From Streptomyces sp. L2 (GTDB taxonomy: Bacteria > Actinomycetota > Actinomycetes > Streptomycetales > Streptomycetaceae): 64,000 bases of DNA. The notes below the pieces were generated by a model. The model ran no database searches. It was not told the DNA's origin and saw only the letters and a list, made by a program, of their open reading frames with translations. The DNA lies in NCBI RefSeq assembly GCF_004124325.1, contig NZ_QBDT01000002.1, positions 1 through 64,000 on the forward strand, read 5' to 3'. The stretch's first letter is position 1, and every line of letters starts with the position of its first letter. A program made the position numbers and the translations under genes. Of the stretch, positions 55,609 to 63,431 are shown one piece after another.

Positions 55609-58600
55609 TTACCGGCGGTGATCCTCACGGGCCCGACGGTCCGCCTCCTCGCGAGCCCGACGGTCCGCCTCCTCGCGGGCCTTGCGGTCGGCTTCTTCGC
55701 GGGCCTTGCGGTCGGCTTCTTCCTTGGCCTTACGGTCCGCCTCTTCCTTGGCCTTACGGTCCGCCTCTTCCTTGGCCTTACGGTCCGCCTCTTCCTTGGC
55801 CTTACGGTCCGCCTCTTCCTTGGCCTTACGGTCCGCCTCTTCCTTGGCCTTACGGTCCGCCTCTTCCTTGGCCTTACGGTCCGCCTCTTCCTTGGCCTTA
55901 CGGTCGGCTTCCTCCTTGGCCTTACGGTCCGCCTCTTCCTTGGCCTTACGGTCGGCTTCCTCCTTGGCCTTACGGTCGGCCTCTTCCTTGGCCTTACGGT
56001 CGGCTTCCTCCTTGGCCTTACGGTCGGCCTCTTCCTTGGCCTTACGGTCCGCCTCTTCCTTGGCCTTACGGTCCGCCTCTTCCTTGGCCTTACGGTCCGC
56101 CTCTTCCTTGGCCTTACGGTCCGCCTCTTCCTTGGCCTTACGGTCCGCTTCCTCCTTGGCCTTGGCGTCAGCCTCTTCCTTAGCCTTGGCGTCAGCCTCC
56201 TCCTTGGCCTTGGCGTCAGCCTTGGCCTTGGCGTCAGCCTCCTCCTTGGCCTTGGCGTCAGCCTTAGCCTTGGCGTCAGCCTCCTCCTTGGCCTTGGCGT
56301 CAGCCTTAGCCTTGGCGTCAGCCTCCTCCTTCGCCTTGGCGTCAGCCTCCTGCTTGGCCTTGGCGTCAGTCCCAGGTGCCGGCTCCTTGTTACCGCGTAA
56401 GTAGCCCTCGGGGTCCTTGAGCGGCTGCCAAGCTCCGTTCTCCTGCACATAGCCCGTGACGTTGTCGTAGTCCTTGAGAGAGGATTCAGGTGTCATCTGG
56501 TGCCAGTCGCCATCTTTACCGTGCCCGTAAAACTGCACCGGATCCCCCTCACCATTCTTCGTCGCCAACCACGAATCACCCGTCTTAGGATCCGACTCCA
56601 GGGACCAGCTCCTCAAACCAGCGAACGTGGCAGGCTGCTGCTTCTCGGGCCATACCTGCTTGTCAAACGGGTGCTGTCCGTAATATGGGGCCGGACGGCC
56701 ATCGGCTTCGAGTGCGGTAACGCTGTCCTTGTCCACCATCCAGTGGTGGTTCCCGGCGCTGAGGAATTCTGCCTTTGCGCCATCCGGTGTCGTTACCGTG
56801 ACCGTGAGGGGGTGAGTCCCAAACACGGGGGCACCCCACCTACCCCAAAATCCACCATCATAGAGAGTTTCTTTTCCTCCCTTGGGGATATCGAAAGCCC
56901 CTCCTTGATCGGTGCTCACGTGAATGGAAAAGTCATTCTCGTTCTGGATGGTGATCTTCCCATCCAGCTGACCCATCCCCTTCTGCTGGTCGGCAATCTC
57001 CTTCGGCAGCTCCCTGTCCACCTTCGGAGTCGTCTTATCAATCGCCTGCTGTGCGTGGTCAATGGAATCCTGCGTCGACTTCGTGGCAGTCTTGTCTGTC
57101 GGATTCCCACGCTGTTCCAGGCGCGTGACCGCGTCGCGGAGGGACGCCGAAACACCCGCGTCCAACCGCTCCTTGACAACCCCGGTGTCCAGGAGCGCCT
57201 TCAAGTCCTTCAAGTTCTGCCGCGCGTCCGCGACCAGCTTCGCGTCACCAGCGTTCCGCGTGATGATGTTCTGTATGTCCTGGATGGTGCCAAGTGTCAT
57301 CATCGATAACGGGCGCGCGGTGTGCAGGAGCTGGTATGCGGCGTCATTCTCCTTGGCGGCATCACTCTGGGACTTCCCGGCTTGCTTATTCAGCTCACCG
57401 AGCATGTCCTTGTACATGCCGTTGAGGTATTTGTCCATGGAGGTGCCCTTCAGGTACGCCTCCTCTGAAATGTGATCACTCACTTCCTTAAGAGCTGCTG
57501 CGGAATCCAGCTTGCCGGCGAAGTGCTCCTTGATGCCCTTCCAGACATTCCCGAGAAAACTTGAGTCACTGTACTTATCGGGGTCGAGGAGGTGGCTGCC
57601 AAGAGCGGAGAACGTGAGGTCAGCAGCCCGATCAACCGCCTTGGGGTTCGCCCAATAGGACGCACGCGTCCCGTCCGTGTGATAAATTCCATCACTCTTG
57701 ATCTCGAAGTCGTTCCAGTTGTGAGCATCAAACTTGGAGTCCTGCATGTTCCCATTTTTGTCAATCTTGATGAAGGTTAAGTTCGAACCCTTCATCAGAT
57801 GCAGGGCGTCTCCTACCGTCGACCACTGGTGGGATAAACGTGAAGTGAAAGGAACGCTATAGGCAGTGCCGCTTTGGTTCTTGCCAAGCACGAGCATGTC
57901 AGAGTTGTGAATAAGGTCGCCCAACTGAGTCACGATGTCCTGCGTGGTCATCGCCATACCAACGTATGGATTCACCCCGTAAGCGACTACAGCTTTCGCG
58001 AGGTCGTGCACAAAATTCACAGTATTGGCAGAATCGGAGGCCTGACCACTGACGAGTACAATATCGTCGATTTTGCTGGTAACGTCATTCGCGGATCCGG
58101 CGGCCGTGTTCGCCCAGTCGAAGGGCTTGGCGACAGTATTCACGACCTTGTCGAACCAGCTGTCGTTCTCATCTCCTACCTTGTAGCTCTGCCCGTTGGA
58201 CGGCGCCTTCGCCGTGCGGTCCTTTGAGCCCGCCTTATCGAAGTTCTTGCTGCCGTCGAAAACCCATGAGTCGCTCGCCGTGCTTTGGATAGTAGTCTTC
58301 TCTACTTTGTTCTGAGCGTTCAGCGTGAAGAACTTGAGCTCCATGTTGCTGCCGGGAGCCAGGTTTCCCATATTCGCTGCGTAAGCGGCATAGTCGGAGT
58401 TGTAGACGACCCGACTACTATGCGCGGGGATCACAGTAACCCCGGCGGTGGCGGACAGTCCTTGGAAACCGGCGTAAGTACTCAGCACATCGTTGTGCCC
58501 GCCCAGCACCGCAGCCCCTTTAACCCCAGCCTTGTCCAAGGCCATACTCGCCACGATTTTGGCAAAGTTTCCAACGAACGTAAGAGCGTCGTTACCCTTG

Positions 58601-58905
58601 TTAGGGCCCGAGTAAACGACCATGGGCTTGTCGCCATTGTTGGTGACCACGGACTCACCGGCGACCGGAGCCGTCGAAACGGCCTCGGCATCGCTGGTTC
58701 CGTGAGTATCGCCCAGGGAGCTGTCCCCACCGCGCCCAGTGCCGTGTCCGGTGGAGCCGCCCTTGGAACCAGTGACGCCTGCAAAGGCCGGGGCTGCGCC
58801 GGCCGCGCCGATCCCCAGCACAACCCCCAGGGAAAGACTCGCCACAGCAAACCGGTTCGCCACCGCGATCGAGCTCTTGCGGACCTTCTTGTGACGTGCA
58901 GACAT
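55609..58905 (-). CDS. Secreted helix-tailed protein F (largest member)
   Basis: 1098 residues from MSARHKKVRKSS at 58905, with AAGGAGCATGAA upstream. Signal peptide to about residue 42. Two copies of the unnamed domain (VVTNNGDKPMVVYSGP to LKFFTLNAQNKVEKTTIQS; GQASDSANTVNFVHDLAKAV to LTFIKIDKNGNMQDSKFD). A long helical region follows (residues 460-690, with KDMLGELNKQAGKSQSDAAK). Then a shorter third domain lacks the helical insert (ITIQNENDFSIHVSTDQGG, YDGGFWGRWGAPVFG). The GLRSWSLESDPKTGDSW module is present, but the EF-hand loop is replaced by RGNKEPAPGTDAKAK. The tail from residue 847 has about 31 eight-residue units, including AKADAKAKEEAD variants. The tail ends in AREDHRR. Role unknown; a long surface rod is likely. 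Confidence 0.8.
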   Translation of the reverse strand: MSARHKKVRKSSIAVANRFAVASLSLGVVLGIGAAGAAPAFAGVTGSKGGSTGHGTGRGGDSSLGDTHGTSDAEAVSTAPVAGESVVTNNGDKPMVVYSGPNKGNDALTFVGNFAKIVASMALDKAGVKGAAVLGGHNDVLSTYAGFQGLSATAGVTVIPAHSSRVVYNSDYAAYAANMGNLAPGSNMELKFFTLNAQNKVEKTTIQSTASDSWVFDGSKNFDKAGSKDRTAKAPSNGQSYKVGDENDSWFDKVVNTVAKPFDWANTAAGSANDVTSKIDDIVLVSGQASDSANTVNFVHDLAKAVVAYGVNPYVGMAMTTQDIVTQLGDLIHNSDMLVLGKNQSGTAYSVPFTSRLSHQWSTVGDALHLMKGSNLTFIKIDKNGNMQDSKFDAHNWNDFEIKSDGIYHTDGTRASYWANPKAVDRAADLTFSALGSHLLDPDKYSDSSFLGNVWKGIKEHFAGKLDSAAALKEVSDHISEEAYLKGTSMDKYLNGMYKDMLGELNKQAGKSQSDAAKENDAAYQLLHTARPLSMMTLGTIQDIQNIITRNAGDAKLVADARQNLKDLKALLDTGVVKERLDAGVSASLRDAVTRLEQRGNPTDKTATKSTQDSIDHAQQAIDKTTPKVDRELPKEIADQQKGMGQLDGKITIQNENDFSIHVSTDQGGAFDIPKGGKETLYDGGFWGRWGAPVFGTHPLTVTVTTPDGAKAEFLSAGNHHWMVDKDSVTALEADGRPAPYYGQHPFDKQVWPEKQQPATFAGLRSWSLESDPKTGDSWLATKNGEGDPVQFYGHGKDGDWHQMTPESSLKDYDNVTGYVQENGAWQPLKDPEGYLRGNKEPAPGTDAKAKQEADAKAKEEADAKAKADAKAKEEADAKAKADAKAKEEADAKAKADAKAKEEADAKAKEEADAKAKEEADRKAKEEADRKAKEEADRKAKEEADRKAKEEADRKAKEEADRKAKEEADRKAKEEADRKAKEEADRKAKEEADRKAKEEADRKAKEEADRKAKEEADRKAKEEADRKAKEEADRKAKEEADRKAKEEADRKAKEEADRKAKEEADRKAREEADRKAREEADRRAREEADRRAREDHRR
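55618..56365 (-). repeat. 24-bp tandem repeats encoding the charged-helix tail
   Basis: About 31 units of 24 bp, many identical over runs of five to nine copies (ttggccttacggtccgcctc), plus interspersed 15-18 bp half-units near the start of the tail. Confidence 0.9.
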
Positions 58906-59069
58906 TTCATGCTCCTTGAACTCTGAGAGGAAGTGAGGTGTTCGCCGCAGGAATACGGGCACCGGGATTCTTTGCCAACGACAGGCACCAGTACTTCTTC
59001 TGCCTGCTCAACCGGCCGGAATTTCCAAGGTTGCTTTCCCTGCCCGCCGGGGTTTTCGCTGTATGCCAG

Positions 59070-59100
59070 TTAAGACCCGCACCGACGCCACCCCGTTATG
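59070..59100 (-). promoter_or_regulatory. ECF-like promoter of helix-tailed gene F
   Basis: On the minus strand: CATAACGGGG, 18 bases from AAC to GTC, then GGGTCTTAACTGGCATACAG (complements at 59095-59097 and 59074-59076). The leader is about 160 bases. Confidence 0.65.
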
Positions 59101-59121
59101 CAAGATCCGCAAGTCCCTTAC

Positions 59122-59135
59122 GTGACCTGCGCCAC
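59122..59135. promoter_or_regulatory. Crp-like palindrome upstream of gene F promoter
   Basis: The minus strand reads GTGGCGCAGGTCAC, a full GTG-N6-GNCAC match, 21 bases from the -35 element. Confidence 0.4.
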
Positions 59136-59567
59136 ACCTCAGCTGAGGAACACAACAGGCTGCGTGAGTGCGATCTGTAGAAGGCGTCATTCGGGCCGCG
59201 GTAGCCGACCCGGCACTGGCATTGCCCGCTTCCCCACCCGGCCGCCCCGCGTCCTGGGGGGCGTCTGTCTTGGCCACCACGCATCCGCACTCAAGTGCGA
59301 GTCTGGGGCAGACGTCACGGGGACAGGGGCTCGCGCGGGCACGCGGACGTGGCGGCCTCCCGCAGCCGCGAGCGAAGCTGTTTCGGCGCCCGGTACATGC
59401 GCCTGATGTCCAGGCTGGGTAAGAAGAAGGCCTGGTCGCGCTCGAACACCCACTTTTGACCGCTGGCTGGCACATCCTTGTCAGCGAGGCCCCTTGCACG
59501 ACCTCGGCGGCGCCTCCCCGCGCCCCTCAGGATCCGGACACCAGCCTGACCGGATGCCTCTCCCGGA

Positions 59568-60788
59568 TCAGCCGAAGCGCACTGGCAGGGGTGGTGCGGA
59601 GTGTGGGGTGGGCTGCCGCACGGTGGGGCGGGTGATCTGGGGTGCGCCCAGGTAGCTGGTGAGCGCTGTGAGGGCTTCGGTGAGTGTGGCGCGGGTGAGC
59701 GCGGTACCGGTGCAGCCGGTAATCCCCCCGCCGAAAAGCAGCAGCGGTGCCGGCCGTTCGGCTGTGATGTCGAACGTGTCTGCCTGGGCGAAGACGCGTG
59801 GGTCTCGCTGAGCAGCGTGCACACCCAGGAATACATGACTTCCGGCGGGGATGTGCAGGCCCCGGTAGGTGAACTCCTCGGTGGCGAGTCGGATGATCAG
59901 CGCGGCAGGGGGGCACCAGCGCAGGACTTCCTCCACGGCTTGTGCGGCCAGCTCGGGGTGCTGCCGCAGCAGCCGCCACTGCTGCGGGTGCTGGGCGAAG
60001 GCGGTCAGGGCCAGACGGAGCTGGTTGAACGGGTTGTCCCAGGTGGCAAGCAGTAGTGCATGGACCACCCTCCGCAGGTCCTCCTCGCTGAGCAGCCCGT
60101 CCTGCTGGGCGTGCACGAGGTCGCAGACCAGGTCGTCCCCCGGGTGTGCCCGGTGGTGGCTGAGGAGCCTCTCGGTACAGCCGGTCAATTCCGCGAGGAA
60201 GCCCTCGATGCGGGGTGTCTGGTCACGGTTGTGCATGAAGAGCAGGCCGGCGTCGTCGCTGCGGAACAGGCGGTGGAGGCGGTCGGTGTCCTCGGCGGGG
60301 ACATCAAAGAGCCGGCAGGTAACGGCCTTCAGCAGCGGATCGGCGAACTCCGTCATGAAGTCGCAGTCCTCCACGGCGACCACCAGTCGGCCGGCCAGGT
60401 GCTGCGCGGTGGACCGGATGAAGGGACGGAGCCCGGCGATCACCTGCTGGGTGCTCGCTCGCAGGGCCTCCCGGTGCAGACGTCGACGCTCCCTGCCGGT
60501 CTTGCACAGGAGGGAGGCCCCGAGGAAGTCGTAGGCCGGCCCGCTGGTGATCCCGGCATGCTCCAACGAATACCGGTAGTTCGTGGTGAGCCGGGGATCG
60601 CGGAGCAGCTCCGCGCACGGCCCGTAGCGCAACAGCATCGGCCCCAGCGGGGTGCTGGCCGCCCCGTACTGATCCCTGGCCCGCGCGACCGCAGGATCCG
60701 TCCAGCTGAAGTCAGCGGCCGCCACATCCAGAAAAGGCCAATCCGATGGGGACGGGAAACCTGACTGGTCTAAATCCGACATCCTCAT
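59568..60788 (-). CDS. Cytochrome P450
   Basis: 406 residues; start MRMSDLDQSG with AAAGAGGAA upstream (ATG 60782 is an alternative). The heme-binding loop is LLFGGGITGCTGTALTRA with Cys359. The K-helix ExxR is EEVLRW; further family features are DYLF-type and HPELAAQAVEEV segments. The I-helix, which normally reads AGxET/DT, is ALLLATWDNPFNQL: Asp is kept but Gly and the conserved Thr are lost, so oxygen activation may differ or the enzyme may use another chemistry. No ferredoxin or reductase gene is adjacent. Substrate unknown; soluble, cytoplasmic. It stands between helix-tailed gene F and the third GH-A hydrolase. Confidence 0.85.
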   Translation of the reverse strand: MRMSDLDQSGFPSPSDWPFLDVAAADFSWTDPAVARARDQYGAASTPLGPMLLRYGPCAELLRDPRLTTNYRYSLEHAGITSGPAYDFLGASLLCKTGRERRRLHREALRASTQQVIAGLRPFIRSTAQHLAGRLVVAVEDCDFMTEFADPLLKAVTCRLFDVPAEDTDRLHRLFRSDDAGLLFMHNRDQTPRIEGFLAELTGCTERLLSHHRAHPGDDLVCDLVHAQQDGLLSEEDLRRVVHALLLATWDNPFNQLRLALTAFAQHPQQWRLLRQHPELAAQAVEEVLRWCPPAALIIRLATEEFTYRGLHIPAGSHVFLGVHAAQRDPRVFAQADTFDITAERPAPLLLFGGGITGCTGTALTRATLTEALTALTSYLGAPQITRPTVRQPTPHSAPPLPVRFG

Positions 60789-61231
60789 TTCCTCTTTCCT
60801 GAAAGCTGCTCGTGTGGCCGACCACGACCGTCAGCTGCCTCCGCAGCCTGCGCACTTCATTCTGAATGCTCAGCAAAGCGCTCGCAGCGGGTGGTGCGGC
60901 GCATCGAGCCCTCACTCAGCGGACGGGGACCCGTGTCGCGGACGTGCGGACGCAGGGCATCGGCCGCTCGCCCCGGGGGTTGTCCTTCGGCTTCGCCGCC
61001 TGGGCCGAATGCCTGATCCTTCTGCCGATGAGTCCGGGGAACGGATACCTGATCCAGAAAGACTTGATCTTCGACACGGGCCCGGCCCCTGACGAGGCAA
61101 GGCCCGTTGACAACCTGCGGTCGGGTCGAAGAGGCTTGGTGAGATGTGCATGCGTTACCGCATGACCAAACGCTCTCGGCACGTATGTATTCGATTCTCA
61201 CATCACGGTCTCGACCGTAAGAGGAAGCGAA
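60789..61231. other. Divergent intergenic region
   Basis: Must contain promoters for the P450 and the third hydrolase gene. No CRTAAC-N17/18-GTC element and no gene seen. Confidence 0.35.
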
Positions 61232-62896
61232 GTGATGATGCGGAGTCGTGAGTGGCGAGAACATTGGCGCTTATTAGCGGGATTCTCCGTGTTATGTTGC
61301 GCCGCTATGATCTTTGGGAGCCTCAGATCGGACCCCGGTCTGTCTGATGTCCAGTCACCGACCGCTTACTCTGAGGTAAGCGCACGTGCAGGGGCTGCCC
61401 CCGCTCTGCCTTACCCGAAGCTTTCCGACTACCGCATCAAAGGTGTGGTCCCCGACAGCATTCCCAAGGCCGAGATAGCCGACAGCAATGCCGGCATCGT
61501 GCATCTGAACCTTGTCTGGGCCAACTGGGAGCCCCGGGCGAAGAGTTCGCCCTGTGGGACCGGGGAGCAGGAGTTCAGCGGTCACTGCTTCCGGGTCGAC
61601 GCTCAGCTCGACGCAGACATCGCGACGTGGACCAGACTCAAGCTCAATGTCCTGGCCGTGGTGTATGGAACGCCGGCATGGGCCCGGAAGGGGCGTCCTT
61701 GCTCCGCCGCACAGCCCGGGTTCGAGATCTTCTGCGTGCCCAACCACGCAGCCGACTTCGGGCGCTTCGCCGGAATGCTCGCCCAGAGGTACGACGGTCG
61801 GCACGGCCACGGCCGGATCACGGACTTCGTGATCGACAACGAGGTCAACAGCAACACCTGGTTCGACATCGGTTGCGGAGGGGGCACCCCGTGCAACCAG
61901 AAGGCTTGGCTGGACACGATCGCCGCGAACTACAACGCCGCTTACGACGCCATCACGACCCGCCAGCCCACCGCGAAGGTCATGACCTCGCTGGAGCACC
62001 ACTTCGGAAGGACGTACGACCGTCCGGCCGATCCGTTACCGACGCTGTCCGGAATGACCGTGCTCCAAGGGCTGGCTGCCCGCGCCGGCAAGCGGCAGTG
62101 GCGCGTCGCCTACCACCCCTACCCTCCGTACCTGCTCCGTCCCGGCTTCTCCGCCGACGACTACCCGATGGTCACCTACGGGAACATCGGCGTCCTGCTC
62201 GGCTGGCTGCGACAGCAGTTTCCGCGAACTCCCTCCGCCTGGGAGGTCGAGCTCACCGAGAGCGGCATCAACTCCCTGGGACCGCAGTCCAACGAGACCG
62301 CCCAGGCCCGACAGCTGTGCAATTCGTTCCGCAACATCCTCGGCACGCCTGGTATCACCGCCTACGTGTACTACAGAGGAGTCGACGTGCCGTCCGAGGC
62401 GCGCACCGGTTTCGGCCCAGGCCTGCACCGCGTCAACGGGACCCCCAAGCCGGCCTGGAGCACCTGGGTGAACGCCAACCGGAACGACATCTCCCCTGCC
62501 AAGCTGTCCTGCGGGTTCGAGCAACTCCCCTATACCGTGCTGCGCCGGGGCTTCCGTCCAGGCCGCGGGCACGTCGCCTCCTCACGTCTCCTGCCACCCG
62601 GGTTCAGGCCGGAACAAGCCTGGCAGCTGTTCCGCGATCAACGCCCGGGGACCGCGTTGCTCTATGAGTGCAAAGTCGGCCGCCACTCGATGCTGAGCCG
62701 GAACCCGTCGTGCGAGGGACAGTTCCCGCTGGGCCCCGTCGGCTATATCCACACAGCCAAGGTGCCCGGAACCGTCCCTCTCTATCGCTGCTACAACCCG
62801 GCGAACGGTGACCATCTCGTCACCAGCGCCCCCAACTGCGAAGGCTACCCACGCAGAGAGTCCCGCCTTGGGTACGCGCTTCCTGCCCCACGCTGA
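61232..62896 (+). CDS. Secreted GH-A-like glycoside hydrolase with two Cys-containing repeats (paralogue 3)
   Basis: 554 residues; GTG 61232 or the ATGs at 61235/61238, with AGAGGAAGCGAA upstream. The barrel matches the 6376 and 11610 proteins: [33 protein letters not shown] (acid/base Glu), [19 protein letters not shown] and [13 protein letters not shown] (nucleophile Glu). Only two C-terminal repeats remain ([40 protein letters not shown]) against five in the paralogues. Three TTA codons lie in the signal region (codons 14, 15 and 21). Monocistronic. GH family not identified. Confidence 0.75.
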   Translation: MMMRSREWREHWRLLAGFSVLCCAAMIFGSLRSDPGLSDVQSPTAYSEVSARAGAAPALPYPKLSDYRIKGVVPDSIPKAEIADSNAGIVHLNLVWANWEPRAKSSPCGTGEQEFSGHCFRVDAQLDADIATWTRLKLNVLAVVYGTPAWARKGRPCSAAQPGFEIFCVPNHAADFGRFAGMLAQRYDGRHGHGRITDFVIDNEVNSNTWFDIGCGGGTPCNQKAWLDTIAANYNAAYDAITTRQPTAKVMTSLEHHFGRTYDRPADPLPTLSGMTVLQGLAARAGKRQWRVAYHPYPPYLLRPGFSADDYPMVTYGNIGVLLGWLRQQFPRTPSAWEVELTESGINSLGPQSNETAQARQLCNSFRNILGTPGITAYVYYRGVDVPSEARTGFGPGLHRVNGTPKPAWSTWVNANRNDISPAKLSCGFEQLPYTVLRRGFRPGRGHVASSRLLPPGFRPEQAWQLFRDQRPGTALLYECKVGRHSMLSRNPSCEGQFPLGPVGYIHTAKVPGTVPLYRCYNPANGDHLVTSAPNCEGYPRRESRLGYALPAPR

Positions 62897-63140
62897 CAGC
62901 CGGAGCGCGGCGGCCCAGGAACCGTCTGCGAGCAGCCGGAATTGGTTCCAAGAACACCGATGCAGACCGATCCCTGCGGAAGTCCTCGGCACCACACCGC
63001 TCGGCCCCAGCGCTCGGCCTGTTGTGGTGAAGCTCTGCTCTCGGACGAAGCCCACCTCTTCTTTCCGTCTGTCGTTGTCCGTTGAGAGTCGCTTCGGTCG
63101 CTGCTCAGCGATGCGCGACAAGTCAATCTCCATGGATGCA

Positions 63141-63177
63141 GAACGGGCGGTCCGCCACCGCAGCAGACCGCCCGTTC
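63141..63177 (-). terminator. Terminator of the chaplin gene
   Basis: GAACGGGCGGTC and GACCGCCCGTTC form perfect 12-bp arms with a 13-base loop, just past the chaplin stop. Confidence 0.7.
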
Positions 63178-63191
63178 GAGAGTGGAGCGCC

Positions 63192-63431
63192 TCACTCGTT
63201 GACGCAGAAATTCCCGAAAGCAGGATTGAGCAGCCCGACAACACTGATGGTGTTTCCGCATACGTTCGCGTCTACGTCCACCGGGACTTGGATGACATTT
63301 CCGGACAGGATCCCCGGTGAATGCCAGGCCGACGCCCAACCGTGTCCAGCATGGGCGGATGCGACTCCGCCAGCAGTGAGGATGCTCCCGGCGAGCATGA
63401 CCAAAACAACCGCCGTCTTCAACTTGTTCAC
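63192..63431 (-). CDS. chp: Short chaplin (hydrophobic aerial-hypha surface protein)
   Basis: 79 residues from GTG 63431, chosen because GAGGGGAG lies six bases upstream; the ATG at 63446 lacks one. The signal peptide is VNKLKTAVVLVMLAGSILTA to SAHA. The mature part is one chaplin domain: WHSPGILSGNVIQVPVDVDA, NVCGNTISVVGLLNPAFGNF and CVN, with the two conserved Cys. Chaplins assemble into amyloid fibrils on aerial hyphae and spores; the short type has no sortase signal. In S. coelicolor, chaplin genes depend on the ECF sigma factor BldN, which fits the promoter type seen at six other genes here. GCCAAC, 17 bases, GTC lies about 130 bases upstream, but its -35 is poor. Confidence 0.9.
   Translation of the reverse strand: MNKLKTAVVLVMLAGSILTAGGVASAHAGHGWASAWHSPGILSGNVIQVPVDVDANVCGNTISVVGLLNPAFGNFCVNE

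Noticed and set aside
58906..59066. Riboswitch in the 125-170 base leaders
   Set aside because: I looked for c-di-AMP and other riboswitch cores and saw none; the leaders are not well conserved with each other beyond the promoter.
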